From Drosophila miranda (taxonomy: Eukaryota > Arthropoda > Insecta > Diptera > Drosophilidae), in assembly GCF_003369915.1 (NCBI RefSeq), contig NC_046675.1, positions 16,430,001 to 16,494,000 on the forward strand: a stretch of DNA of 64,000 bases, in the 5' to 3' direction. Both the position numbers and the translations under genes were made by a program. The notes beneath the pieces are model-generated. The model searched no databases. It was given only the letters and a program-made list of their open reading frames with translations, and was not told where the DNA came from. Below, one piece after another: positions 23,850 to 37,529 of this stretch. Position 1 is the first letter of the stretch, and each line of letters opens with the position of its first letter.

Positions 23850-26155
23850 CGTTTTAGTTGAGTGATTTTACGGCCTTTCCCCAAAAGTGGCTGTGACTCC
23901 GACAGTGGCTTTTGGCTTGTGGTCAAGCGCTCAAATGATCGCCTACTTAGTCGATTCAAGATTTTCACATTCAAGAAAGACTTTTACCACACACTTACAC
24001 ACACATAATCTGTCAGGCGTAACACGATTAAATGGAGAGAACTTGCCACCTCCCATTGGAGTACAGGGCTTGCTTGACAGTTTGATGCTTCATGGAGTGT
24101 GCTCCACGTGCTGCTGCCTTGGCCATTGAAGCGTTGCCATTTTAATTACAAAAACAATGCCTCACTTGTTTGCTGATGATGGTACTCTGACTCTGACTGG
24201 GCTTAATAGTTTCACTTTTCTGCATCGTTGCCCAGTTGCCCTGTTGCCCTGTTGCCCTGTTGCACGTTCAACGGCACGAGGCCAACTAACAGCCTTGCAC
24301 CAGATGGCATTCTATATCTATCTTTATATGTTCAGATGTCCATCTCTCAGCCCTGGGAAAGTGTGCCCAATGGGTAAATTCGTGTAATTTTGACTCCGTG
24401 CGTGCTAATTGGGCTCTCTGAACGAGCAGCCACCTCTTCCCTGTTCCCTGGGGCAACAACGGCAGCTGGTACGGCCCACTTATACTGTTTGTGCCACCAC
24501 TTGTATGTGTGCAACATCTCACTCAGTTGGGTACGCACATCAGGTGCCCAGCGTGCGTTTAATCTCTCTTAATGGGTCTTGATGGGTCACGACAAGTGGG
24601 GGACAGGTGCAGAAGCAGCAACCTGTACATACTAAAGGTCTTGCGAAAATATATGTTATGTTGCACTCAGCATATTTTTTTTAACTAAAACATACTCTTG
24701 GGCGCCATTTTTCTGGTTTATAGGCAACTGAAAAACGTGGACAGCTTTTCAGCATGTCTTATGAGCATTCACCTTTCAGTACTTTTAGGCATGGCATGCA
24801 AAACAGTGAAGAAATTATACTGAGAATATTATTTATATTACAAACTTCAGAACTTAAATACTTTATAAGGATTACAAAATGCCAGTAAGTGGCAGAGAAA
24901 ATGCCCCATAATTGTATACCAATCAATTTTCTCGGAGGTGTTACCTTTTTCCATTAATATACAAATATTTGATATAAATTTAATATATTATATTTTAAAG
25001 TATTTTATAGTTAGATTATATGTATATGGGGACACTAAACTTTGTTATTCCTCTGTTATTAAATCAAAGTGAATTTAATTTCACTTTGTTTGTATTTTAA
25101 AACCGAATATTTAATTCTCGGAGTGTAACGCCTTGCATGTGTTGGATTATAGTTTCTTTGTGAGGCTTAGAGACATGCGTAGGCGTTTATTGGATTCGTA
25201 AGAAATGCATCTCATACCCAGAAGACTTATGGATGCTGAAAGCATGGCTTATTCGTATTGCTTATGGCTTTGTTTTTCTATTAGATGACCAGAATGATGG
25301 ATGGGGGAAGCTTACATCAGTAAGTGATAGACCGAGACCACGATAATGGAAGTCTTTCCGCAGGCATTGATAATGGCAGACTCGAATTGCAGCTCTTCTG
25401 AATTGAAATTGCTTTCGTTCCATGGCCATTAGCAGCTGGCTATGATTGATTGTGGCTGAAGGAGCTGGCATTAAGAGAGCATAGAATCATAATAGAAGCT
25501 CAGCCATGGGTGGACTGCTGGTCAGTACAAGACTCTTTCACTGCACTAAAACCCGTATTTCACTTGGTTTTTTTTCGTGTTGTTTTGTCAGGGCAATTCA
25601 AAGATCAAATAGATTGGTTATGTCCACCATACAGCAAACATGAATCAAGCTAAAACTTAAGCCATTTCAACCATTTATTTTTTATTACCTAACATTTGCA
25701 TGTGCTGGCTGCTTTTGCTGCTGGCTGGCTGATGATTTGATGAGCTAACAACTCGCACTAGCCGCGCCCCTCGAGCCTGGCCCCCTCGTCTTGCAGTTTT
25801 TGCCTTGTGGAGCGACTTTTAGTTGCTTTTCTACGACTACTTTATGCTGTCTCATTGTCTGTGCATCACTTCGATTTCATCTGGAGCTGGCTCTGTGCTA
25901 AATAAAACTAGTTCAGAAATCAGAACTCTTCCTACGCCCCGGACATAATGGAAATCATAAATTAAATTTCGTACAGTCTGGGACCGGGCCAAGCAGACAC
26001 TCCCAAGGCGCTGCAGTGGGGCTGGCTCAATCCACAAAAGCCACTTTGCTGACTCAAAGGCCTTGCCTTGTCGGCGGAGTGTGTGCGACATTTAATCGTT
26101 CACAAAAAAAACACTTTTATTGTGGTTGGTGGTTGGTCAAGCTGCTTTGGACTGC
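23850..26155. other. intergenic, 2.3 kb
   Basis: No gene supported. It contains a tandem CCCTGTTG run at about 24230-24263 and one copy of an AT-rich dispersed repeat (24955-25125). Confidence 0.5.
24955..25125 (+). repeat. AT-rich dispersed repeat, copy 1
   Basis: It shares an ordered set of words with 40240-40475 and 45985-46215: TTAAAGTATTTTATAG, AAATCAAAGTGAATT, TTTGTATTTTAAAACCGA and ATATTTAATT. I do not recognise the element; it is probably an old mobile-element remnant. Confidence 0.6.
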
Positions 26156-26232
26156 GACTATTAAACCGAAAAGCGTTTGGCATTTGGCATTAGTTCTACT
26201 TGCGCTTCGTTGGCATTCGTTCGGGGTCTACA

Positions 26233-26873
26233 ATGAAAGTGAGTTTTGAAGGATGCGGTTTCAAAGCATACACTAAATTTTAACCAAATCCATTTCGTCC
26301 ATTTCGTCATAGTTATTTGTATGTGTCTTGGCGATGGCCGCCATTCTGGCAACCACAAACGCAGGACTGCTGGGTCTGCTGAAGGGAGGAGGCGGCAGCG
26401 GCGGGGGCTACAGTGGGGGCTACGGCTATGGTGGAGGCTCTGGCTATGGCGGTGGATACGGAGCAGGATACGGCGGTGGCTACAACAGTGGCGGCGGCGG
26501 TGGTGTCCAAATAGTCAAAGTGATCAACACCTATGAGGGTGGCCATGGAGGCGGTGGGGGCTACAGCTCAGGCGGATATGGCAGCGGCTACAGCAATGGC
26601 GGCGGCTACAGTCATGGCGGCGGCTGGAACACCGGAGGAAGCTATGGAGGCGGCTACGAAGGTAGCTACGGAGGCGGCCACGGAGGTGGCCATTCTCATG
26701 TGGATGTCTACAAGGTCATTACAACCACTCATGGCGGTGGACACAGCGGAGGATACGGCGGAGGATACGGCGGAGGATACAGCGGAGGATACGGCGGAGG
26801 GTATGCAGCAAATTATGGCAGTAGCTACGGCGGCGGGTACGGCAGTCAGTCCGGATGGTGGAAAAAGAAGTGA
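26233..26873 (+). CDS. Gly/Tyr-rich secreted cuticle-type protein
   Basis: The coding sequence is join(26233..26238,26313..26873), 188 residues. The first exon holds only ATG AAA, followed by a GTGAGT donor; the 74-bp intron ends at CGTCATAG. Splicing gives MKLFVCVLAMAAILATTNAG, a textbook insect signal peptide cut after NA. The rest is dominated by GGY, SGG and GHGG repeats, including a block of five-residue units (GGYGG/GGYSG) at 15-bp spacing near 26743-26800. Two non-repetitive islands, VQIVKVINTYEGGHGG and HVDVYKVITTTHGGGH, resemble each other and may be the functional core. It ends SGWWKKK. AATAAA lies at 27044-27049. Such proteins are typically extracellular matrix or cuticle components, which fits the Osiris neighbourhood. 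A TATTAAA element near 26159 is a candidate TATA. Confidence 0.9.
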
Positions 26874-27049
26874 ACACCTTACCCACTGGTTCCCCAATTA
26901 TCAGAGTTCCGTTCCAATTAGCTGTAATCCAGATAAAACCCGTTTACCCGTACCTTTTAAATCTCCCACAAAAAAGACCGACCAAAATTCCAAATTAGCG
27001 AAAACTAGTTTGAGATTTTCTGTAGACTGCGCGACTTCTATCCAATAAA

Positions 27050-28986
27050 AGCAAAAGTCAATAGATACGACAAATAATTTAAACAAACACTTTTCTTTGA
27101 CCTTATAAATCTGGTTAAATATTAATTATTCATTAATTTTTGGGGGTCATACTTGTAACATTATTATCAGAGTTACATTAATTAATTACTCAAATATTTC
27201 AGCTAGGGTTGGCTCTTTCCAAATTGGTTGAGATGATTAGAAGACTATCTATTAAAATTCAGGTTTTTTCCTACCTTCAATTAATGGCGATAATAAATTC
27301 AGACTGAAATTTTAGCACCGATTTATTATACGAGTATTGTACTATTATTTTAGATAATATTAATACAAGTAAAATTAAAGCCGTATACTGATTTAAAGTT
27401 GATTTAATTATCTGTTAAGTGTTTGTTTTAGACGCTGTGTGTGTTTTAACCTGGAAAACTTTAACTACTATTATATTTATGGCCAATGGCCAACCCCGAA
27501 GACAAATGTGTGTATTCAAAGCGTTGGTTTTTAATCGATATTATTTGACTATATGTCGAAAGACCATGATTTTGTTTAACATACGACTACAGGATACAGA
27601 CATTAACCAGACTACTTGGATGATGATTAATTTAGCTTAGTCGAATGTGTTCTGTTCGCTTGCAGGCAGACAGCAGCAGCTCGAATGTTGTGCTCAGACT
27701 TTTGCCCAATTCTGATTAAGTCCAGAGGGAGAATACTCGTACTTACTTCTTGTTGAATCAAACATTTCTCCATGACTTTCTCTGACTTGGCTTGGTCTCG
27801 GAAATGTTTACAAATTTGAACTTTGATCCATCTTGTATCTTGGCTTAAATCTCTGGCAATCGCAGAGGAGCAGACAGCAATAAGACAGCAAGAGCCATAA
27901 ACGTGGGCCATAAGGCTACCGAAAATAGGACAAACATCCAGGGACAACCTCACACACTGTGGAGTGGAGTTTATGGATGGCGGATATGTGCCCGGATACA
28001 TGCGTACACATGTTTTATAGGGCAAACTCGAGGAACGGAAGTAGTATTTCGGCAGTAGACGGGGATGGCACTTTACACTTTACCTTTAACCTTCAGCCTT
28101 AAAGTGCGCGTGCTATGCTATGACATGATTTGAGTGGAAATTATTTATTAGATATTTGTATATATATTTTTTTAAACTTTTATGTTTCTTACAAACATTG
28201 CTGCTTACATGCGATTTACACTTACGCGCTACCAAATAAATAAGTTAAATAAATAAATTATTACACTTAGACACTACATACAGTTAGAGACAAGTTAAGA
28301 TTAATGTGTGCGCGCTGCCAGAATGAGATGATAAAGAGATGTACTGTAAGTTAGCTGAAAATTGAGTACAGGCGGAAGTACGAGATGTAATTGAAAAGTG
28401 CAGTTAGCAGTGACGAATGTAGGAAAGAAAGATATACCATACAGAGTACAGATGCAGAGGCAGAGGCAGAGTTCAGAGCTCTGGAAGATGGTTAACAGTA
28501 AATGCAAATGCAGAGAAAGGGGGAAACGGTGCAGAGCATGTCAGACCAGATCAGAGCGGAACAGAATAGAATAGAGAAGAGAAGGGAGAGGGGAGAGGAA
28601 AGAGCAGAGAGCAGTGAAGAGTGCGCTACATATTACCAACAAAACATAATCGATTTAAAGCAAATACTAATCATTAAAAAGTGTGCAAAGAACTGCATTG
28701 CGACCACAGTGGGAACGCACGTTCTAGATACATTTCAGGCGATGTATCCATAGGTGCCACTGGGCGGAGAGTTAACCGTTGGAAATGCATCAAGTCTTCT
28801 TGTCTTCTGCCCGAGTGCAAGTGCAAAAAGAGAGTTAATATATGTATATATATATAGTATATATATCTATGTACGCGTAATTACAATCTGTGTGCCTTGG
28901 CGCCCGTCTGCTTGTAATTTATCCACAAGATAAATGCAGCTATCCCCTAGAAGCCCCCTAGATTGTGTTTCTATCATACGACCGTC
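27050..28986. other. intergenic plus probable 3' UTR of the 28987 gene
   Basis: No gene. The part from about 28144 (TTTATT on the plus strand, AATAAA on the minus) to 28986 looks like the 3' UTR of the 28987 gene. It contains purine-rich AGAG/CAGAG stretches and a TATATA run near 28840-28868. Confidence 0.45.
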
Positions 28987-31613
28987 CTATGACTTGGTCA
29001 CCTGTGGCGCCGCCGACTTCGGATGCAGCTGCTGCAGCTGCTGCTGCTGCTGTTGCTGATGGTATAACTGTGGATGCGCCAATTGCTCTTTGTGGGCGCG
29101 GTACGCCATTTCTTGCGCCTCGTTGAGGGAGCGCCTGTCCCAACCACCGCCGCCGCCTCCACCGCCACCCGATGACCAGCCACCGCCCCCACCGCCGCCG
29201 CCGCCACCCGACGACCATCCAGAGCTGCCACCGCCCGACGATTTGCCCGACATGAGCTTCTTCAGGCCAATGATACCAGCCAGCAGCAGGGCAATCTTCG
29301 AGATGATCAGAGCCTTGCCAGCCAGTATGTATAGGGCGCCCATGGCAATGGGGATCATGCCCATCATTTTCATGGCCATGCCCATCATCATCATGCCCAT
29401 CATCTTCTTCATTTTGCCGCGACCTGCGAAGAAAAAGAAATGTATTTGTCTTTAATAATTTTCCTTTTCCTAGCTCGGCTCAGACCTCGACTTCGTCTCC
29501 GAGCTCGACTCCGACTCCTACTGCGGCAGAGACTGACTCCCAAGATGGTGAAAGTGGTAGCAGCTCAATTACCAAAGGCTGTGTGAGAATATTTTCCCAG
29601 ATACTGGGAGCTTGCGCTGTGGTATTTCGTTTGGGCAGCTGGTGCACTGCGGCAGAGTGCATCACTGGGACTGTGGCAGCGTGTGTGGCTTTCATTTTGC
29701 TGCCGTCATTAGGGACACTCCATTCGATTTCACCTGATTGCAGGGGAAAATTGCATATGGCCGTGGAAATGAGACGGAAAATGGAGACGGCCAAGTGTCC
29801 GTGCTAATGCGGCCCAGCAGACAGATGAGATGATGTCGCACTGCCGCTGTCATAACCAGCTTTCGTCAGGCTCCAATCGGTACGATTGCTATTAGCCAAA
29901 AATGGTTTCGGTCTTGCCATTTGGGAAAGTGTTGGCCAACTTGTACTCGGCCGCGTATCGATTAAAAGATATTGATCAATGATTTGAAAGTAAGAGAAAA
30001 AAATGCATGTGCCGTGAAAGTAAGTTCACTTTTCATTGCAATGGATAAAATCTTGAATGTGGATGCAGCATGAAGCATGCAGCTCTAAGTGCTCGTGTCA
30101 AATTTGTAATTGATGCAAGAGCCGAGCCGCTGAAATGGCAGCTTAAAATGGAAATAAAATGGAAATTCCAAGATGCCAATGGCAATGGAAATGCACGGCA
30201 TGGCCTGGTCGAGGAGTCGAGTTGTACATGGCCCAAGAGAAACGTGGTCGAGCACTTTCATTCTATTTGACATGGTCATGACATCCAAGCGTGGCTTAGT
30301 TTTTGCTCATCGTATTTTCCACACTCTGCCACCCCGAAAGGGCATATGTAGCTTCTTTGGCTTAAGTTTTGGTAAGGTTTGATGAAAGTGGTCCTCAACG
30401 AAACAAATCTTTATGGGAAAATGTAGAATATTTAATGGGTAGCCAGAGCGATTTTTGAGATGGAGGAATATCTTCTAGCTGTGGTCTTTAAAGAGCATTG
30501 AATTTTCGTTGTTCAATGCCAAAGTTTCTTCGCAAGTTATGTTTATTTTTTCGTTTTTTTTTGGACAACACGAAATTCTGGCTTGACATTTTTGTCATCG
30601 CTGTCGCTACTGCTACTGTCTGTCTGCTGTCGAAGTCGTTTCTAAGGTTTCTGGGTCATTCCCCAGTTGCCGAACGGGTTTCTCTCGTGTGTGCGTTATA
30701 AAACGAGGAAAATATAAACAATTGCGCATTTTCCCAGAGGCAACTAAGATGGTATCCCCCCACCCAACCCTCTTAACATACAATACAATGCCAATGCCAG
30801 CATACAATGATAAGCAAGGAAGTGGGCCAGCCAGCGGTTGCAGCCGTTGCCAATGCAGTTGGCAATGTCATTGGCAAAGATACTATACTTTAAGGCATTA
30901 TCATGGGGCTCTCGGCTCTAATAATCACCTCCCGTGGAGCCAGCAATTACTAAAGCTGGCTTTTTTACAGTCACAGCTTCAGCCACAGGCAGAGTCAGAG
31001 CCAGAGTCAAATTATGTCACTGTTACGCGCAATGGATACTGGGGTATTGAGCGGTAACAGTAATTAGACCGCCCACAGAAAGTGATGCTCATGCTCCGTT
31101 CAGGCTTCCGTTCGTCTTACCTTCCTCGAGCCCGCGTCCAATCTCATCGGATGTCAGCTTGGGGAAGCTGACCTGCAGCGAATGGCCATTAAAGAAGTAG
31201 CTGAGGCGCTCGGTGAGCATGTTCGTCAGCTTGGCGTCGCGGTCACTGCCGGAGCGAGGCAGCGAGGATTCCAGCTCGTTCTCACTGGTGGCGACGGCGG
31301 GACGTGGGGCCGACTCCAGGCGCACCAGCTTGATGCCGTCGGCCACGTTTATGGCATCGATGGGGGCAAGACGATCTATGAAGGAGATGGCCTTCTTCTT
31401 CAGGCATGGCACGAATCCGGCCTCGGCACGGGTGCACTCATCGTAAACGCGCAGCAAGGTGCGTGCGCCGGCACTCTGAGTGGTGCCACTGCCGCCAGCG
31501 GCTGACAAATTGCTGATCTGCTCGGTGCCCGCCTCGCATCTGCTGGCGAGGCACAGGCACAGGCACAGGGTGAGCAGGCTCAGCGGATGCAGATGCCTTT
31601 GCTTGAATGTCAT
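28987..31613 (-). CDS. Osiris family protein with Gly/Trp-rich tail
   Basis: The coding sequence is complement(join(28987..29423,31121..31613)), 309 residues, with a 1697-bp intron, the longest coding intron in the window. It is phase 1 at the family site (LEEG/RGKMKK). The start is the ATG at 31611-31613. The signal peptide is about 1-28 (LSLLTLCLCLCLASRC). The paired cysteines are C60 and C70 (DECTRAEAGFVPCLKKK). ERLSYFFNGHSLQVSFP precedes the basic stretch. The hydrophobic segment is methionine-rich (KMKKMMGMMMMGMAMKMMG) and continues through AGKALIISKIALLLAGIIGL. The tail has two poly-Gly blocks separated by GWSSGG, then WDRRSLNEAQEMAYRAHKEQ (AQxLAY-like), then a polyGln run. It could be Osi12 or Osi14 by position and content; I leave it unnumbered. 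A strong TATA and TCAGT pair lies upstream. Confidence 0.94.
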
Positions 31614-31830
31614 TCTGTTCACTGTTCACTTCTTGGACACTTCACAACCAACACGACACGCGGCACACGACGCGACACACAGGTGCTTGCTTGCTTTGTT
31701 AATCCTTGGAGCTAGCTCTAAGGCTTAAGAGTTGGAGGAGTCACTGGAAGCTGCAGCTGCGCTGTTAGCTGGTAGCTGGTGGCCAGGAGCTCTCGTCTAG
31801 TCTTGCACTGGCTGCTAGTTCAAATCAAAC

Positions 31831-31865
31831 TGATGCCCAGCCTTGGCGCGCTTTATTCTTTTATA
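31831..31865 (-). promoter_or_regulatory. TATA and TCAGT initiator of the 28987 gene
   Basis: TATAAAAG (TATAAAA at 31859-31865, minus) lies 34 bp before the A of TCAGTTTG (31831). This implies a 5' UTR of about 220 bases. Confidence 0.75.
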
Positions 31866-32083
31866 GACCTTTCTTTCTTTCGCCCCAGCCAGACACAGCC
31901 GCTGCGAAGCGTCACACAGCACCGCGACTTAATCACAATTTGATTTTCTTCGTACTCGTTGCCGGCTTCGTGGCCTCTCTTCGTGGCGGCTGGGCTTCGT
32001 CCGAGCTGAGCTGCAGCTCGTGCTTGGTTGCCAATTTCCACTGCTGGGAATATGTGCTATGCGGTGGCTTAATGATCATTACC

Positions 32084-32125
32084 GTAGTCGTAGTCGTAGT
32101 CGTAGTCGTAGTCGCAGTCGAAGTC
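32084..32125 (+). repeat. hexanucleotide microsatellite
   Basis: About five units of GTAGTC followed by two degenerate units (GCAGTC, GAAGTC). Confidence 0.9.
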
Positions 32126-35100
32126 TCCTCAATGAACCATAGCCCAGCAGCAGCAGCAGGCCAGGTAGAGACAGAGGCAAGGAGACAGGCAGACTGGCAG
32201 CCAGAAAGACGAATGCGAAGGCGAAGTCCAACAGCATTTCCAACGAGTTTCGACTAGTTTTTCCAGCCAGCCATCGCATCGCTTTCGATGTTTATGGCCA
32301 AACATATTAGTTGCATTAGTGGTTTTTGGTGGGAGTTCGCTTTTTTTTGTGGAGTTTTGAGACTATTTCTGCAACTGGCTGCCGTTTTGCCCATCGGCAC
32401 TGCCATTGCCATTGCTGATCCCGCTGCTGCAGCCAGTGCCAGTGCCAGTGCCAGGGGCAGTGCTGCTGCCGTTGGCGTCGCCGTTGCCGTTGACACTTTA
32501 ATTTCAATTTGGCATTTAGCAATTTTCGCCATTTCGGTTTTAGCCATAAAGAAAGTCATTGGCTACTACACATTTGTAAACGGCCATTTCTTTTTTATTA
32601 TGCAAATGCCTGGGGCTGCATCGTCCGAGTGGGTGTTAACGGCCCATCCGCCACGGGAGGCCAATGCAATGTAGGTCCCACCACGATGATTTGCATCTAA
32701 TGGAGCAATAGCCAGGGCCAGGGCCAGGCCAATGACTTGTCAATGCAATAGCATGTGGCCTTGTATCTAGTACTAGCACTGGGACTATCCATCAGGTAGA
32801 ACGTATGGCTTTTACTTCAAACGGAAAGAAAGCTGTCACTTGCATACATGCTCGTGGTTTTTGTGGTTTATTCAGCAAAAAAATAAAAAATAAACCCCGG
32901 GAAAATGCATTTGTCGGAATTCTGAATGAAGCTTTCGCTTAGTCAACTGCCTTCCAGTGGATTAGTTTATGTGGCACGTTTGGGCAGATAACTGAGAAAA
33001 GGGATATGAGCCATACTGTGCCCCAGCCCAAGGCTAAGGGCCAATTTTCAACTAATAAACAGGCAAATTAATGACCCGCCGGCAACAGAGATTTCCGACT
33101 AATGGACGAGGCGGCTACTGGATGGCTGCCCTGCCTGTGGCATGCCACAACATCACACTTTTAATCTCGGGCACTTTGGCAAAGTATCTTTTTCCCCTGC
33201 TGCCTGCGCTCTGCTTTCTGGGCCACTAATTTAGATTTCTTCGATCGCCGCCTTTTTCACGCCACTTTCACTGCCCAGCGGCCCATGGGACAGTGTCTGG
33301 GATAGGGGCACAGTCAGAGGCAGGGGGCAATGGCCATCAATCTATGGCCAAGAAAAACTTGGGTTCAGTTTCGGTGGCAAGTATTTACGTGCAGCTTTGT
33401 TTCCGTTTAGGTATCGCTTGATGAGCAATGAAAAACCTCTCCGCGCAGGGGTGGCATCATAAATGCCACAAACCAAAGGACAAATTTCTGGACTCTGACA
33501 GGAGGCAGTGAACCTGAAAGTGGAGGAGAAAAAGCAGCTTTGAGCACCGGAAAAATAAGTTCATTAACAGGGATTATAAATTGTACAAGTACATACATAT
33601 TTCAAAAGAAAATTCGTTTAGTTTGTATCCGATTAAGTCCGGAATATTTTGTAGTACAATTTAAGTTCCCCAGCCCCCAATTTGCGGCGAAATTCTTTTG
33701 AATATAATGCGACTGCCTTTGAAATAGGTAATATAAAAGAGAGTAACAGCTGTTTCCAAAATGAAATATCCTCGCTTGTGGATATTTAAATCCATCATTC
33801 ATATTATTGGACATTTCGAAATAAAATTTTCTCTCTTCGCACTACCCATTTCCACACTCTGAACTATGTCGTCCAGAGTGCATCATTGTTTGTGTTGCAT
33901 TTCTAAGTCGACCTGTCAAAATGTCCGTCAAGGTGCGCATTATCCATGCCCCCGACGACTACCTTTGCACACAATGGACCCAAACGCAAGATTTTTCTTT
34001 TTATTCTGCGGGTGCAGCCGCTGCACAACAGCAACCCCAGCCGAAAACATCCGCGTCCGTGCCCCCACGGGTCTGGTCTGTGCAACAGAGCTTCTGCAGT
34101 ATGTACATACATTGTAAAAGGCAGACATGTATCCATATCAACCAGCCATCTCTTGAGCTGCTCAAGCGCATGTGAAACAATTTCAATTGTTTTCTTCCTC
34201 TGTGGTTTCCTCGGGCAAGGCCATGCGACAGCAGCAGCAGCAGCCCCAAGAGCTCCATTGTCTGCCTCCTCAGCCCCGCGGCCAAGGCGCTGTCTCTGTC
34301 TGTCCCCGTCGTCATTTGCCACGCCTTGCACTTTTCTCTGGGCCGAAAGATTTTCCACACAGTTTTCCGTGCCACTTTGCGGTCGAGACAAACAAAATAA
34401 AAACATGAGAAAACTAGCTGGCTTCGTGGCCGAAGCTTTACATACGCTTTCAGCTTGACAGACTAAAAAAGAAAAATAAAATTAAAAAAAGATATATAAT
34501 AAGAAATAATAAATAAAATACAAATCAATGAAAAACAAATTAAAATAAATAAGTAAATTGTATGATAATAATAATAGTGATTAAATAATAGTTAGCTATG
34601 CTCTTTAGAAATATGTGAAGCTACAATATTTAACAATATTTATTATTGCCATTTTTTACATCACCCTCTGAAATAATCACCTGCAAAGATTGAGTCTGAG
34701 ATCTGTGAAGTTTATAAATACTTTGATCTGTGCGTGTTTCAAACGTCCGGTAAGATGTAGTGTACCCTCTAAAAAAAATAGACATAGCCACAGCGATTAG
34801 GCATCGCAAAATTAAAAGAAGAATTGCGCTTTATTAAACAACAACAACCACAGCAGCGGCTGCAACCACAGCTGCACTTGGTTCGGATGGAAGTTGTTGC
34901 GGCTTAAGTGTGTGTGAAATTTTTGAGCTTACAGGCAGAGAAAGTAAAAAACCAACAGCCAACCAGAGAAACTACAACAAAAACAACAGCAAAAACAACA
35001 ACAGATTGTTCTAAATTCTTGAGCGTAGCGGAGTGCTAAAACCTTTGACGGGTTAAATGCTGCCAACGCGAACTGAGGGGCCAATTAACTTTCGGTTTTT

Positions 35101-37529
35101 CCGGCTAGAACCCGAACTGACCCGACCCTCGCCTGTGGCCGCATCTAACTTTCTATTTCTATTTCATGCCGCAGGGGGTTTGTTCACAGCCCAGCTTTTT
35201 GTGCAATAAAAATTGCAATTTTCCCAAACAAAAGAAAGCGAAAAGAAAATACCTGCGAGTGTGTGTGCGGTTTTTATTTACTTTTCATAGCTGTAGCTGG
35301 CTTTTATCGCTTGTCTTGACGCTACATTGACGTTAATCAAAGTTTACCGCCGGCCGCTCGCACAAATCTCACGCTAATTAACTTTTATATGGGATCAGTG
35401 CTGACGGGCGCGATAAGCCGACAGCTTTCCGCATCTCCTGTGCAATAGTCAAGTCCATCCAGCTGGACATCCGCTCCGGCACGACAGTCACGAGCCAATA
35501 TTTTGTTTTTGTTGTTGATTTTCATTTAATTGGCTAACAATTTATTTAAGCGTTAGGCCTGCTTTGGGTGCTGAGAAGAAAAATGCACTTGCATTTTCTA
35601 CCGCTGTCGCGTGGCACTCCCAATTGGCGGTATGTCAGACCAATCAATGGGTTAACACCCATTTTTTCACTTACAGTTTTCATGTGTTAAAATATTGATT
35701 TCTCAGGCAAAGGGCCACAACGCCGTTAATGCCAGAGCCAGAGGCAGTGCAGAGGCTGTCTTTAGCCAGAGAAAGATTATAGATAGATAGACAGATATAT
35801 ACAGCTATGACAGAGAGCTACGTGTGGAGTTCAGTGGATCGTGTATAAGCATTTTCTCATTACTATTACCGTTAACGTTTTTTATGCGTTGCTTTTCGCT
35901 TTCTTTGGCGCCCCTCACCCCGGCCAATAGAGAGTGGCAAAGATGTTGCAGCTTGACCGCCACAGACCCCATCTTCAGTTACAGAAAATGATGCTGACCA
36001 ATGACATGCCACATGTATGCTGCTTGCCTGCCAATTAAATTCTCATGTGTCGCGAAAGTGCGTAATGGTCGGGCACTCAACCCCAATGTGTTTGTGTCTA
36101 ATTAGAGACATCAAATCGCTGCAAATGACAATTGAATTGAAAGAGTCGGCAGTTCAAGTTACGCCCTTCGTTGGGGAGATATGAAAGTTTCATCGAATGT
36201 GGTTTGGTGGATGCCACATTGGGCTTCTCAGAGGCAGGCGGGCAGTGCCTCATGGTCTCATGGTCTTTTCCTCCTACTGATGATATATCTCGATCCCGTA
36301 TGGCATGTTTACATGCACCAATCCGTGCAGTGAACTCTGGGGCTGGCTGCTGCTGCCAATCCCCAGGCGACTGAGGTAAAGGTTGCCAAAACTGGCTGTT
36401 GGCTGGTGGTTGGTGCCAGGTCCCTGGTCCATTCCTTGGCTAGTATTTTCTCTCCGTTTCCGATGCTTTCACTTTTTTGGTCGTTGTCACGTTCGCCTTG
36501 CGTTCAATTTATCATCCATGGCCAGTCGTTGGGGACGCCTTCAAGGGCATTGAACCGGAGACAAATAATTTTTGAGGCAAAAGGTACGGTACGGCGCGAT
36601 AGATAGCAAGGGGGTACGCCTGGGTCATTTGTCAACCACCGCGGGCAGACCCCAAAAACGCACTTGAAGCATCCCAAAAAAATATTCAAATTGTGATTTA
36701 TTTGCGCAAATTCTGCAAGTGAGATTTGTTCCAAGGATTAAGTACACGCCCCGGGCGTCAGCTGTCTGCAACAATTGGACGACGGACTGGAAAGAGCGGC
36801 CAAATTATTATAATGCTCAAAATGAAATGAAATTTTGTTTGTGCCCGACAGCCTGACATGAATGTGGACATGGACCTGGACATGGACGCACACAGACAGT
36901 CGAGGCGATTGGAGTGGAGCATTTTTGCCTGTGGCCCCGGAGTGACAATGCCAAGGCATTAAATTCACTTAAAATGTAGCCAACGAAAATGTTTAATGTG
37001 ATGCTGCTGTTTTTGGGGATGTCTGTGAAAATCTCTTGGCTCCACGTCGCTTTCTTCAATGGCAATGTCAAAGTTGCTGTTATTGTTGCCGTTGTGGCAT
37101 GCCACGTTGATTGATGAGCAGATGCCGACTTTTCCAGCGGCCCCACAGCCACAGCCACAGCCACGTCGATGGCTTGGTCTCCATTGCCATCTTGATTGGC
37201 ATTTAACATGGCTGTGAACTTTGCGTTTGCCATTCATACTCGTATGAGCGACCGAGACCCTGCCTTCCAGTCCCCCAAAAATTTCACCACAAAAATGTTC
37301 GACACTGTCTTGCCCCCCTCATGCACGAGTGAGTGCTTTGCTGGCACTGCCATAATTGAGTGTTATGCGCCAAATTGAATTATGCGCGAGAGTTATATTT
37401 ATAAACAGACGGGAAAAACAAAATCTGCTATAACAAGGACATACCCCCGCTTGGGGACACATCGTGGCTGCGTCCACAAATAATTTCGGCAACAAACAAA
37501 TGCAAAGCAGCATTTTCAGCTAAAGTTAA

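Noticed and set aside
26533-27048. 171-codon frame overlapping the Gly-rich gene in another frame
   Set aside because: It is a Met/Ala/Thr-rich shadow of the GGC/GGA repeat with no signal peptide and runs past the poly(A) signal.
28987-29412. CRISPR-like or tandem array from Gly-codon repeats
   Set aside because: The repeats are codon-level GGN runs inside an Osiris coding exon.
33903-34458. Overlapping long open frames on both strands
   Set aside because: The frames contradict each other and have Cys/Arg/Ser-rich random composition with no domain, splice logic or promoter.
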